NCBI GenBank assembly: GCA_963738025.1
Contig: CAVTWA010000075.1
Location: 1 to 64,000, forward strand
Direction of reading: 5' to 3'
Source of the DNA: 20CM-2-55-15 sp963738025
GTDB lineage: Bacteria; Acidobacteriota; Terriglobia; 20CM-2-55-15
Length of the DNA: 64,000 nucleotides
Part shown: one piece after another, positions 26,332 through 35,102 of the stretch
Layout of the letters: each line of letters begins with the position of its first letter
How positions within the stretch are numbered: the first letter of the stretch is position 1
Translations under genes and position numbers: made by a program
The notes under the pieces: model-generated
Seen by the model: the letters and a program-made list of their open reading frames with translations, nothing else
Databases searched by the model: none
Told to the model about the DNA's origin: nothing

Positions 26332-27180
26332 ATGGTCACTGCTTCACGTCTTTTGTCTTTTCTTATTCTTGCTGTGTTCGTCCAACCGGCCGCCGGCTTC
26401 GGCCAATGGTTACATTATCCGACGGCTGGTGTGCCCAGAAAGGCTGATCGCACTCCCAACCTGACGGCCCCCGCGCCGCGATTGGCCGATGGGAAGCCGG
26501 ATTTTTCCGGTATCTGGCATACAGCCAGAATCATTCCCTGCAACGCTGAAGCGAGCAAGTTCATCGATTGCGGAACAGAAATCGGCGGCTCGCCGCTCGC
26601 TCTGGATCTCGGGACGGACATGCCGGGTGGTTTGCCATATCAACCGTGGGCCGCCGCAGCCGTGAAACAGCGGAAAGCAGATCTCGGCATCGACGATCCT
26701 CACGTGAGATGCCTTCCCGATAATCCGCCACGTCCATGGGTCATGCCGCATCTGGTCAAGGCGGTACACAGTCCAAAGTTGCTGGTATTGCTTTACGAAG
26801 TGAACGCGATGTACCGACAGATATTCGTGGATGGGCGGCCCTTGCTCGTCAACCCCAACCCCAGCTGGAACGGATACTCCACGGCCAAGTGGGAGAGAGA
26901 CACGCTCGTCGTCCAGACAAACGGTTTCCGCGATGACCTCTGGATCGACATGGGCGGAAGCCCGATGAGCGAAGCGGCTGTAATGACCGAACGGATTCGC
27001 CGCCCCAATTACGGAACCCTCGAAATCGAAATCACGATCAACGACCCCAAGACATATACACGTCCGTGGACTGTGAAAATGGTCCAGAAGATCGAACTCG
27101 ATACCGAGTTGATCGACGAGATGTGCCTGGAAAACGAGAAGTCCTACCAACGACTTCAGTCGGTCCGGCCGAAGAACTGA
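26332..27180 (+). CDS. exported conserved protein of unknown function (DFSGIW type)
   Basis: A 282-residue secreted protein starting 12 bases after the VOC gene. Signal peptide 1-24. Then RLADGKPDFSGIWHTA, PLALDLGTDMPGGLPYQPWAAAAVKQRKA, DPHVRCLPDNPPRPWVMP, and later WNGYSTAKWERDTLVVQTNGF, MTERIRRPNYGTLEIEITINDP and YTRPWTV. This is a recurring Acidobacteriota family found beside PQQ dehydrogenases and VOC proteins; I know no assigned function. The repeated DLWIDMGG-SE pattern and C-terminal strands suggest a lipocalin-like or beta-rich fold, but that is conjecture. Third gene of the 23330-27180 operon. Confidence 0.75.
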   Translation: MVTASRLLSFLILAVFVQPAAGFGQWLHYPTAGVPRKADRTPNLTAPAPRLADGKPDFSGIWHTARIIPCNAEASKFIDCGTEIGGSPLALDLGTDMPGGLPYQPWAAAAVKQRKADLGIDDPHVRCLPDNPPRPWVMPHLVKAVHSPKLLVLLYEVNAMYRQIFVDGRPLLVNPNPSWNGYSTAKWERDTLVVQTNGFRDDLWIDMGGSPMSEAAVMTERIRRPNYGTLEIEITINDPKTYTRPWTVKMVQKIELDTELIDEMCLENEKSYQRLQSVRPKN

Positions 27181-27252
27181 AGCGCCATGACGGGTTCTTT
27201 AAGGGCTGTCATAGAATCTGTGAAACTGGAAACCGGGCTGAAAAGGCGAGAT

Positions 27253-27511
27253 CCCCTCCTGAAGGAGACCTTTGCAAAAACCGTCCGGATCATTTTTAGC
27301 GCGGGCCTATTAGGTGTGAATGAATTGAACCGGTGCGCGCAGCGCCGGGGTGGTCGCTTTCGAATCAACATGATTTGTGAGTGACCACCCCGCCCTTCGG
27401 GCACCCCTCCTGTATCAGGAGGGGAGTAGCGCCCAGCAATTCATTCACACCTAATAGGACCGCGCCTGCAATTGATCTGGACGCTTTTGCAAAGCTCCTC
27501 AAAGGAGGGGG
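27253..27511. mobile_element. MITE-like element with 75-bp imperfect terminal inverted repeats
   Basis: The left arm 27253-27327 and right arm 27437-27511 are inverted copies (shared: CCTATTAGGTGTGAATGAATTG, TTTGCAAAA). Between them sit two further inverted pairs: GGGGTGGTC with GACCACCCC, and CCCCTCC...GGAGGGG around 27396-27425. There is no coding sequence. The element fills the gap between two convergent genes, so it may also act as a two-way terminator. No transposase of its own is visible, and the target duplication could not be fixed by eye. Confidence 0.65.
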
Positions 27512-27519
27512 TATGGCCG

Positions 27520-29328
27520 TTACGGTAATTCGAAGGCCCAGATCGCAGCGCTGCGGGTCACCGGTAGCGGGATTTCCGGCGTGAGCTGAGGAAATGACGC
27601 CACTTGGGCTCCTCCATATCCGACGACGACGGCGACGTACTGCTTGCCGTTAACTGTGTAACTGATCGGAGCGGAATTGGGAACGTCATTCAATCTCACG
27701 CGCCACAAATTCTTTCCATTCGCGTCGTCATATGCCGTCAGCCAGCGATCGAGCGCTCCCGCAAAGACCACTCCGCCGGCCGTTGCCAGAACTCCGGTGG
27801 ACTGAGGCGCGCGTTGCCGTTCCGTCCAGATCGTTTTCCTGGTTTCCAGATTGATTGCTTGCAAGCGACCGTAGCGCCCGTCACTGTCCGGGCGAGACCG
27901 GACATTGACTGCGACGCCTGTTGTCAGAAAACCACGGGCGCCTGCGGGAGTCGGGATCAGGTTCATGCAGGTTTCGACTGCCGGCACGAATAACATCTTC
28001 GTGTCCGGGTTGATTGCTCCAGGAATCCAGCTGCGTCCGCCGCCCGAGTGCGGGCAGACCACGATGGGTTGACCCGTGCCCGGGATCAATTTCGGGTCGA
28101 CCCGCTTTGCACCCGTCACGGGATCGATCGACATCACGAAGTTCTGCAGTCCCATATCCACGGAAAAGGCGTACTTGCCGGTGTCCGCTTCGACAGCGTC
28201 ATAAATGCCGGGTTTGCCTGACGTGACCACAAATTTCTTCGTTTGCCCACCGGCGGCGCGCAGCGGAATGATTTGGCGCTCGAATGCCCAGTCGAAATCC
28301 CACTGGTCGTTCGGCATGTGCTGGTAATACCAAACCACTTTCCCGGTGTCGGGATTCAGGGCGACCGTGGAGTTCGTATACAGAGCGTCGTTCGTGACAC
28401 CAGGCGCGGAGACGCGGTTTCGCAACGGCCCCGTGTCGTACGTCGGGGCAGGACCGATGAAGACGAGATTGAGAGCAGGATCGTAACTTGGCGCAGTCCA
28501 GATAGAACCGCCGCTGCGCTGGTTCAGCGGTACGCCATTCCAGGTGTCTCCACCAGGTTCGTCTGGCCGGGCGATGCTGTGAAATCGCCATGCTTCTTTC
28601 CCGGTTTCGGAGTCCAGGCCCACGATGTAGGCACCGCCTTTGACCTGACCTCCAATGCCCTGCATGACTTTGCCTTTTGTGACCAGCGGGCCGCCTGTCA
28701 ACTGCCATCCCTCGGTCGCATTGGCGATCGGCTGATCCCATATCACCGAGCCGGTCTTCACGTCGAGCGCGACGACATGAATATCGGAGGTGCCGACAAA
28801 GAGTTTGTTACTGTAGAGCGCCATGTTCTTTTTCACAGCGGGACGCACGTTGTCGGGGAGTTTCCTCGAGTAGTGCCAGAGTTCGTCGCCTGTGGCGGCG
28901 TCGAGCGCCTGGACGTTGTCACCGAAACTGTGGACGAAGATCACACCATCGTGAACGAGCGGTGTCGCTTCGTTGGCTCCGGCCGGCAAGGTCAACGACC
29001 ATGCGACTCGTAAGTTCTTCACGTTTTCTTTGGTAATTTGCTTCAATGGGCTGAATCCGAGATCGTCGTAGGTCCGCCGCCATGTCAACCACTCTCCGGG
29101 AGCTGGGTTCGCGAGCATGGCGTCGGTTACAGGCGAAATCGTATCTAGCGGATTTCGCGCAGCGGGCCAGGGAGGGAGTATGGTGTCCCGAGCGACACCG
29201 CCTCCGGGAGCGGTCGCGCGAAGTTGCTGCTGTTGCGATGCGCGCTGAGGCGGTGTTTGAGCGTAATTGGTCCAGAGCAGTCCACTCACTGCCGCAACAA
29301 AAACGCCGATGACGAAAGTGCGTCGCAT
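27520..29328 (-). CDS. exported PQQ-dependent dehydrogenase (quinoprotein)
   Basis: A 602-residue protein. ATG 29328 (MRRTFVIGV) follows GGAGGAGAACC; the frame extends upstream without a ribosome site. Signal/anchor segment FVIGVFVAAVSGLLWTNYA. The eight-bladed propeller begins at WLTWRRTYDDLGFSPLKQIT, followed by LRVAWSLTLP, VQALDAATGDELWHYSR, PSYDPALNLVFIGPAPTYDTGP, KVVWYYQHMPNDQWDFDWAFE (Asp-rich, as in quinoprotein alcohol/glucose dehydrogenases), SWIPGAINPDTKMLFVP and GKQYVAVVVGYGG. No heme motif, unlike the protein at 23330-25288. It probably oxidises an alcohol or sugar in the periplasm. Lies 14 bases after the esterase gene at 29343-30248. Confidence 0.87.
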   Translation of the reverse strand: MRRTFVIGVFVAAVSGLLWTNYAQTPPQRASQQQQLRATAPGGGVARDTILPPWPAARNPLDTISPVTDAMLANPAPGEWLTWRRTYDDLGFSPLKQITKENVKNLRVAWSLTLPAGANEATPLVHDGVIFVHSFGDNVQALDAATGDELWHYSRKLPDNVRPAVKKNMALYSNKLFVGTSDIHVVALDVKTGSVIWDQPIANATEGWQLTGGPLVTKGKVMQGIGGQVKGGAYIVGLDSETGKEAWRFHSIARPDEPGGDTWNGVPLNQRSGGSIWTAPSYDPALNLVFIGPAPTYDTGPLRNRVSAPGVTNDALYTNSTVALNPDTGKVVWYYQHMPNDQWDFDWAFERQIIPLRAAGGQTKKFVVTSGKPGIYDAVEADTGKYAFSVDMGLQNFVMSIDPVTGAKRVDPKLIPGTGQPIVVCPHSGGGRSWIPGAINPDTKMLFVPAVETCMNLIPTPAGARGFLTTGVAVNVRSRPDSDGRYGRLQAINLETRKTIWTERQRAPQSTGVLATAGGVVFAGALDRWLTAYDDANGKNLWRVRLNDVPNSAPISYTVNGKQYVAVVVGYGGAQVASFPQLTPEIPLPVTRSAAIWAFELP

Positions 29329-29342
29329 AGGTTCTCCTCCGC

Positions 29343-30248
29343 CTATTTCTTTCGAACGCGATCGAAGAAGTCGAAAATGCCAGGCAAAACCAGAGGCACC
29401 ATCCCGGGGTGGTTGGCGTCCACTTCCATGTATTCCAGTTTGAAGCCGTTGGATTTCATCCATTCCTGCATGGCGCGGCTGCCTGCCAGCGACGGTGTTG
29501 CCCCGGTTCCTTCCGTCATGAAGATCGGCATTTTGCGGATGCGGTCCCATGGATACGTGGACTGCTCCACGAATGGACCGGACATCGGTGCGATTGCGGC
29601 CCAGTAGCCCGCATATTTCGCGCCGAGGTACCAGGTGCCGCCGCTTCCCATGGAGTGTCCCATCAGGAACATGGATGCTCGGTCGATCGGGTATTCATTC
29701 AACGCCATCTCAATGACGTTGATCACGTCCTGCTCACTTTGTTCCAGTGACTTGGCGTTCTCCACACATGCTGTTGTTCGCTGTTGAGCTGCTGCTTCCG
29801 ACTGGCCGAAGACGGCGGGTAATCGGAGGCATGTCCCGTATGCGCCCATAGGGCTGTAGCCAAGAGGAGACACGAGTACATCTCCGTGCTGTTCAGCCAG
29901 CTTCAGAAGTTGCTTGTTGTTCTGGTCCAGGTACATGCTCTCGTTGCTTCCGGCTCCATGGAGCATTACAATGAGCGGCAACTTCACCTTCCCGTCCCAT
30001 GTCGTCGGGACGTAAATTCTGTAAGCAAGCTCGGCATTCGTTCCCGGAAAACGATAGCTGCGCCGCTGATCCCCCTTCGCGCGCCATTGAGCACTCCCCG
30101 GGTTGGCGACAGACTTCGCAAGCTGCTGCGACTGAAGAATCTGATTTTCGGGATCCAATGCGGTACCGAAGGGAATGACGCGGCGATCCTGCGCCGCGGC
30201 GATGGACACGAACGCTATTGCTGCCGCCAAAACAATGAGTTTTTGCAT
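29343..30248 (-). CDS. exported alpha/beta-hydrolase, esterase D/PHB-depolymerase-like
   Basis: A 301-residue secreted hydrolase. Signal peptide 1-19 (IVLAAAIAFVSIAAAQ). Motifs: YRIYVPTTWDGKVKLPLIVMLHGAGSNES, LGYSPMGAYG, GHSMGSGGTWYLG (nucleophile Ser) and VDANHPGMV (His). The Asp is probably in the MPIFMTEGTGATP segment, where the usual QGxxD is replaced by EGTGAT; the acid residue is therefore uncertain. It is a distant paralogue of the esterases at 11648 and 22256 but lacks their Gly-rich insert. First gene of a two-gene unit with the PQQ dehydrogenase and divergent from the MFS transporter. Confidence 0.82.
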   Translation of the reverse strand: MQKLIVLAAAIAFVSIAAAQDRRVIPFGTALDPENQILQSQQLAKSVANPGSAQWRAKGDQRRSYRFPGTNAELAYRIYVPTTWDGKVKLPLIVMLHGAGSNESMYLDQNNKQLLKLAEQHGDVLVSPLGYSPMGAYGTCLRLPAVFGQSEAAAQQRTTACVENAKSLEQSEQDVINVIEMALNEYPIDRASMFLMGHSMGSGGTWYLGAKYAGYWAAIAPMSGPFVEQSTYPWDRIRKMPIFMTEGTGATPSLAGSRAMQEWMKSNGFKLEYMEVDANHPGMVPLVLPGIFDFFDRVRKK

Positions 30249-30286
30249 CGAATCAGTGCTCCCAGAGAGCGAATTGTATCGTCATG

Positions 30287-30292
30287 TATACT
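30287..30292 (+). promoter_or_regulatory. -10 element TATACT close to the MFS start codon
   Basis: TATACT ends only 10 bases before ATG 30303, and no Shine-Dalgarno sequence lies between. If it is the promoter, the operon mRNA would be leaderless or nearly so. Confidence 0.3.
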
Positions 30293-30302
30293 CTCCGAAC
30301 CA

Positions 30303-31562
30303 ATGAACATACAGGAGAATTCCAGCGACATCGGAAACCGGCAGCATTGGGTGATTTCCGCAGGCGCCGTCATCCTCGCGATGATGTCCATCCAGATGGC
30401 GAGTCTCGGGTTCTCTCCGTTGCAGCCGGCAATGCAGAAGGACCTGGCGGCATCCTATTCGCAGATGGGACTGTTCACCGGTATGTATGGGCTCATTGCC
30501 TTGGTGATAAGCCTGCCTGCGGGAATTCTTGCGGCGCGAATCGGAGAGAAGCGCGCGCTGCTGGCCGGTCTGGTCGTCACGGCTGTTGGATTAGTGAGCC
30601 TTGGAAAAGCGGCAACCTTCAGTGTTGGGCTGGTCAGCCGCGCCATCTGGCTGATTGGGTATCGTACCGCCTTCGTCAGTGTGTTTACGGCGATGGCGCT
30701 GGTGACTCCCGCCAAATATCGAAGTCGCACGATGGGTGTTCTTGGCGCGATGGCTGCTCTGGCATCGGTCATTGGAGCTCCATTCGGAACGCACGTTGCG
30801 GAATCTCTGGGATGGAGAGGCGGCATGTTCGGATTCGCTGCGATTGCGGTGGCCGGTGCTGCGCTTTTTGCGGTGCTCTACCGCTCCGGCGGCTCAGGCG
30901 ACAATGAAGATGCCGGCATGCATGCGCATCGGATTGGTTCCGGCGCAGTGTCTGCGTTGCGAAGCCCGATCATCTGGGGAATGATTCTTCTTGGACTCAT
31001 CAACATGGGCGGGTTCAGTGTGACGTTCTTTGTTCCGTACGCTGTTCGGACAGTCTTCGGGCTGGGTGATCGCGCCTCTGCCGGCATCATCAGCATGAGC
31101 TATGCTCTCGCGATTTTTCTGAATCTCGGATTCGGATATATGTGCGACAGATTTTCGCGCTGGAACATGATGATCGTGCTCGCCGTCCTGTTGATTCCAT
31201 CGAGTCTCGCCGTCATGTCCAGTGATGTGATCGTTTTTAGAATAGCCGTCGCCCTGATTGTGTCGCTGGGTCATGCTGCGACAAACCAGATGTATGCGAT
31301 CGGCAGTTCCGTGTTGCCTCGCGACGAGGTAGGGAAAGGAATGGGAGTCGTCGCGCTGGGCGGCGGAATCTTCGGTTATCTCGGCCCTCAGATGCTGGGT
31401 TATCTTCGCGACGCCACCGGGGGATTTACCGCGGGCTGGTTCTTCGTTTCGATCTCTGCAATTCTGGCGCTGGCCGACCTGCTCATCCTGCGTGCGTTCA
31501 GCAAACGATTGCGCGCGGCCCAGGCCGGAACGGTTGATGGTCTCCAACTTCAATACAAGTAA
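30303..31562 (+). CDS. MFS transporter
   Basis: A 419-residue inner-membrane transporter with 12 predicted helices, starting at ATG 30303 (MNIQENSSD). The loop 2-3 signature is PAGILAARIGEKRALLAG, a form of the MFS GxxxDRxGRR motif with weakened consensus. LNLGFGYMCDRFSRWNMM repeats it at loop 8-9 in the second half. Resembles CynX/NimT-like and organic-acid carriers. First gene of an operon with two 2-hydroxyacyl-CoA dehydratase-like subunits and a CoA-transferase, so it most likely imports their acid substrate. A 63-residue in-frame extension upstream is read from the esterase's antisense strand and was not accepted. Confidence 0.85.
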   Translation: MNIQENSSDIGNRQHWVISAGAVILAMMSIQMASLGFSPLQPAMQKDLAASYSQMGLFTGMYGLIALVISLPAGILAARIGEKRALLAGLVVTAVGLVSLGKAATFSVGLVSRAIWLIGYRTAFVSVFTAMALVTPAKYRSRTMGVLGAMAALASVIGAPFGTHVAESLGWRGGMFGFAAIAVAGAALFAVLYRSGGSGDNEDAGMHAHRIGSGAVSALRSPIIWGMILLGLINMGGFSVTFFVPYAVRTVFGLGDRASAGIISMSYALAIFLNLGFGYMCDRFSRWNMMIVLAVLLIPSSLAVMSSDVIVFRIAVALIVSLGHAATNQMYAIGSSVLPRDEVGKGMGVVALGGGIFGYLGPQMLGYLRDATGGFTAGWFFVSISAILALADLLILRAFSKRLRAAQAGTVDGLQLQYK

Positions 31563-31580
31563 CAGAACGCCTCCTTTGCC

Positions 31581-32603
31581 ATGAATCCCGCCGCCGGCAT
31601 CACCTCCAACACAGTTCCCTGGGAGATTCTGCGGGCCGCGGGTTACGCTCCTCGGTTGATGGAGGCCGACTCCGGGCCGACACCTTACGCCGATCGCTTT
31701 ATGGAAAGCGTTTTCGATCGACGAATCCGTGTCATTTTTGATCGCCTTTGGGGCGGTGCGTGGAAGCAGTTCGAACTCGTGGTGGTTTCGAGAGCCTCCG
31801 AACAGGAACACAAGCTTTACCTCTACCTCCGCGAAGCGGCGCGCCTGCACGGTATGAATGCGATACCGAAGCTTTATCTCTACAACCTCCTGCATACCCG
31901 AACGCCGGAATCCTTCACTTACGGACTCGAGCGGACTCGAGCAATGGTTCGGGAGTTCGAAGTGAAGGAGGACGGGCTGCTGCAATCCATTTTGGAGGGA
32001 AATCGCGCTCGTGCGGCGGTTCGGGAGATTCTTATCCGGAGACGTGAGGGCCGGTTGGAAGGGTCCGTGGCGTTACGTATGATTCGCGCGTTTTATTCAG
32101 AAAGCCGGGATCGCTTTCCCGATAACGTGCACGCACAGCTTCCTGGTTTAGAACTCCAGGCTCCAGCCCAGCGCCCCAGGATTCTGATCAAGGGGGCTCC
32201 GCTGGATGATGATGCACTGCATCGCCTGGTCGAAACGAATGGCGGTTATGTTCTCGCCGAGGACGATTGGCGCGGCTCCCGGGCGGCAGGGGAGCAGGAC
32301 ATTCGCATCGATAACGATCCAGTGGCCGCAATTTTTGAAAAGTATTTCTACGATACCGTGAGTCCGCGGGTCCACCCCGCCGTCGAGGCCGACTCCTGGT
32401 TTCGCAGGGAGATCGAAACCGGGGCGGTCGATGGCGTGTTGTTCTACCTACCGCTGGAAGATGATGTCGCCGGTTGGGATTACCCGCGTCATCTCGATTT
32501 GCTGCGGACGCGGAGCGTGCCAAGTCTCTTGGTTCGCAGTGTTGCGGAGGCAGCCGCGCCGGTATCTGCGTTCGTCCAGAATCTTCGTCGCAGGCAATCA
32601 TGA
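31581..32603 (+). CDS. 2-hydroxyacyl-CoA dehydratase-like subunit without cysteines
   Basis: A 340-residue cytoplasmic protein, 18 bases after the MFS gene. VPWEILRAAGYAPRLME near the N-terminus matches the PEELIxAAG opening of the HgdB/FldC/BcrB family. The C-terminal GAVDGVLFYLPLEDDVAGWDYPRHLDLLRTRSVPS parallels HgdB's segment in which a cysteine stands where this protein has Glu or Leu. Canonical subunits bind a [4Fe-4S] cluster through three Cys; this chain contains no Cys at all. It may be a structural partner subunit or a new activity. Overlaps the next gene by ATGA, so the two are coupled. No activator ATPase gene is nearby. Confidence 0.75.
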   Translation: MNPAAGITSNTVPWEILRAAGYAPRLMEADSGPTPYADRFMESVFDRRIRVIFDRLWGGAWKQFELVVVSRASEQEHKLYLYLREAARLHGMNAIPKLYLYNLLHTRTPESFTYGLERTRAMVREFEVKEDGLLQSILEGNRARAAVREILIRRREGRLEGSVALRMIRAFYSESRDRFPDNVHAQLPGLELQAPAQRPRILIKGAPLDDDALHRLVETNGGYVLAEDDWRGSRAAGEQDIRIDNDPVAAIFEKYFYDTVSPRVHPAVEADSWFRREIETGAVDGVLFYLPLEDDVAGWDYPRHLDLLRTRSVPSLLVRSVAEAAAPVSAFVQNLRRRQS

Positions 32604-33874
32604 CAGAGAAACAACTAGCTTCGACAGTAGCCGCATCGGAAGGACAGAAGGCATGGTTTGCTTCGCTTCGCCAGCGCGTCTTTGAAATCGGCGCGCCATA
32701 TGCCATTGCTCAGGCCGACCTGCCATTCGAGTTGTTTCAGGTCATGGACATTCCGATGGTCAGCAACCAGTGGTGGGCCGCCGTTCTGGCGTCCAGAAAG
32801 CTGGCTCCCTACTATCTGGACAAACTGAATGAGGCAGGATTTCACGAGGGGCTTTGTCGTTACTGCAGTCTATCGATGGCGTCGACCTTCCTCGGAGAGC
32901 CGGGAAAGGCTCCGTGGGGAGGCTTGCCCCGGCCGGCACTGCTTGCGGCGAGGTTGACTTGCGATTGCGTTCAGCGCGTTTTCGAGATATGGGCCGAGCA
33001 TTTCAAAGTTGAACTGGTTCTGCTCGACGCGCCGGCTGCCACACACCTCCCTCCACGCTGGTGGGAATACAGCCGTCATTCCTGGCGTGATCTTTATGAA
33101 GATCATCGTCTTCAGTTCATGGTCCGGCAGTTTGAACGCCTGATCGGTGTGCTCGAGGGAATCTCGCACAAGCAGTTCGATGTGGATACGCTGCGTGCAC
33201 TCATGCAGCAGGTGAACCGGCAAGAAGAGTATTTTGAGGAGGCGGGAAAAGCCATTCGCGATGCGCCCAGAACGCCTGTGCGCATGCAGGAACAGATTAC
33301 GAACGTCATGGCGGCGCAGTGGCAGCGCGGTTCGGACTGGGCTGTCTCGCATGCCCGCACGTTTCGCGATGAAGTGCTCGGTCGAGTGCAACAGGGAATC
33401 GCGGCATTTCCCGGGGAGCGGCTGCGCCTGATGTGGGTTGGCGCGGCGCTGTGGTACGACCTGGATTTCTACACGGCTTTCGAAGAATCGCACGGCGCAG
33501 TGTTCGTGTGGTCCATGTACCTGGCCTTCGGTGCCGATGGCTATATCCGTTATGGCCTGGAAGACCCGCTGCTGGCGCTGGCGAGCCGCACCGTCAGCAT
33601 GAACGAACAGCTTCACAACCCGCCTTGGGCAAATGAATGGATCGTGGAGCAGGCCAGATCCCATCGCATCGACGCCGCGTTTGTGCTCACTCCACTGGGA
33701 ACACGGCCTTCAGCGACCGGTACACGTTTTATTGAAATCGCTCTGGAGAATGCGGGCGTTCGCGTGTTCTCGATTCATGCGGATATGGTGGACTCCCGGT
33801 TATGGGATCCCGCAATGATGCGCCTGGATGCGGCGGCATTTCTGAATCAGATAGGGACAACTCATGAGCTCTGA
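32600..33874 (+). CDS. 2-hydroxyacyl-CoA dehydratase-like subunit, partial cysteine set
   Basis: A 424-residue partner subunit. ATG 32600 overlaps the previous stop. The N-terminal part has GLCRYCSLSMAS and LTCDCVQRVFEIW, where the first two cluster cysteines are expected. The C-terminal part matches HgdA: WVGAALWYDLDFY, VFVWSMYLAFG, RSHRIDAAFVLTPLGTRPSATG and AGVRVFSIHADMVDSRLWDP. In HgdA the corresponding loop carries the third cysteine; here it reads PLGTRPSA. Two of three ligands thus appear to remain. Related enzymes perform radical dehydration or aryl-ring reduction under anoxia. Eleven bases of overlap with the CoA-transferase gene. Confidence 0.75.
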   Translation: MTEKQLASTVAASEGQKAWFASLRQRVFEIGAPYAIAQADLPFELFQVMDIPMVSNQWWAAVLASRKLAPYYLDKLNEAGFHEGLCRYCSLSMASTFLGEPGKAPWGGLPRPALLAARLTCDCVQRVFEIWAEHFKVELVLLDAPAATHLPPRWWEYSRHSWRDLYEDHRLQFMVRQFERLIGVLEGISHKQFDVDTLRALMQQVNRQEEYFEEAGKAIRDAPRTPVRMQEQITNVMAAQWQRGSDWAVSHARTFRDEVLGRVQQGIAAFPGERLRLMWVGAALWYDLDFYTAFEESHGAVFVWSMYLAFGADGYIRYGLEDPLLALASRTVSMNEQLHNPPWANEWIVEQARSHRIDAAFVLTPLGTRPSATGTRFIEIALENAGVRVFSIHADMVDSRLWDPAMMRLDAAAFLNQIGTTHEL

Positions 33875-35102
33875 ATCCCGCCCATTGCAAGACATTACGG
33901 TTCTGGATCTGACCACGGCGCTTGCCGGTCCCTATGCCACGTTCCTGTTGGCTGGGCTGGGCGCCCGCGTGATCAAGATCGAAAATCCCTCGGGTCCCGA
34001 TTCCTGCCGTTCGAATGCTCCTTACCTCGGGCCCGGCGGCGCACATCTGACTCGCGAGCATCCGGAAGATATTTCCGTTTCGGCGATAAACCGTCTTCGC
34101 AACAAAGAGGCGGTGACTCTCAACATGAAGCACGCCCAGGCCCGCGAGGTCTTCGAAAGACTTGTCAGGAAGGCGGACATGCTTGTCGAGAATTTCAGCC
34201 GCGGAACTCTGGATCGCCTCGGCGCGGGCTTTGTGGACGTGCATCGCATCAATCCTCGTCTGTTGTACTGCTCCATTACCGGATTTGGAAGCAGGGGCGA
34301 GCCCGGCACGGGGAAGGCGATGGATACGATCATCCAGGCGCTGAGCGGCGCGATGATGACATCCGGAACTGCCGGCGATCCGCCTGTGCGTATCGGATTA
34401 CCGCTGGCGGATCTCTGCGCCCCCATGTTCGGCGTGATTGGATTGCTTGCGGCCCTGCATCAGACACAGCGTACGGGGGTGGGCCAGCACATCGATGTAT
34501 CGATGCTGGGCGCCATGTCTTCGCTCGTGGCCTGTGAGCCGTTTGACCTGCTGGAAAGCTGCGGCGTTCCTCAACGAACGGGACAAACGGTGCCGCGTCT
34601 GGCGCCGTTCGGCGTCTATGCAACCGCAGATGGCTACGTCGCGATTTGCGCGCCAACCGACGCTTTTGCGGCTTCACTGTTTAACGCGATGGGAAGGCCG
34701 GACCTGAACCGCGATGAAAACTTCCGGACACGCGATGCCCGAGTGCGCAACGTGACGGAGATGGATCGCATCGTTTCCGAGTTCACTCGCCCGCGAAGAA
34801 CTTCTGAAGTTGTGGAAATCCTGAGTCGCGAGGGAGTCCCGGCCGCGGAAGTCCGAAGTCCGGCTGCGGCGGTCCGCGATCCGCAGGTTGTGGCGCGGGG
34901 AGAGACTGTTCGCCACCAACATCCCGCGGCGCCGGAGGCCGATGTCTACGGTCCGGGACTTCCAATTGTCTTTTCGGATTCAACAACGGCCTTCGATCAG
35001 CTTCCCCCCGGCATCGGCGAACACAACGAGCAGATCTATTGCGGAATGCTCGGATATTCGCAGGATGAGTTCCGGGCGCTCCAGGCGTCAGGTGTCATTT
35101 GA
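33864..35102 (+). CDS. class III CoA-transferase (CaiB/BaiF/Frc family)
   Basis: A 412-residue enzyme. LQDITVLDLTTALAGPYATFLLAGLGARVIKIE is split here as ITVLDLTTALAGPYATFL and GARVIKIENPSGPD, the family start. NKEAVTLNMK, VENFSRGTLDRLG, YCSITGFGSRG and then KAMDTIIQALSG supply the catalytic Asp. PLADLCAPMFGVIGLLAAL follows, and late GVPAAEVRSP. It swaps CoA between carboxylic acids. With two dehydratase-like subunits it recalls FldA-FldBC (phenyllactate dehydration), where the transferase activates the 2-hydroxy acid. The start overlaps the preceding gene by 11 bases. The stop overlaps by 8 bases with the convergent esterase gene. Confidence 0.9.
   Translation: MSSESRPLQDITVLDLTTALAGPYATFLLAGLGARVIKIENPSGPDSCRSNAPYLGPGGAHLTREHPEDISVSAINRLRNKEAVTLNMKHAQAREVFERLVRKADMLVENFSRGTLDRLGAGFVDVHRINPRLLYCSITGFGSRGEPGTGKAMDTIIQALSGAMMTSGTAGDPPVRIGLPLADLCAPMFGVIGLLAALHQTQRTGVGQHIDVSMLGAMSSLVACEPFDLLESCGVPQRTGQTVPRLAPFGVYATADGYVAICAPTDAFAASLFNAMGRPDLNRDENFRTRDARVRNVTEMDRIVSEFTRPRRTSEVVEILSREGVPAAEVRSPAAAVRDPQVVARGETVRHQHPAAPEADVYGPGLPIVFSDSTTAFDQLPPGIGEHNEQIYCGMLGYSQDEFRALQASGVI

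Noticed and set aside
30894..31985. 363-residue frame on the minus strand
   Set aside because: Antisense to the MFS and dehydratase genes, which carry clear family motifs.
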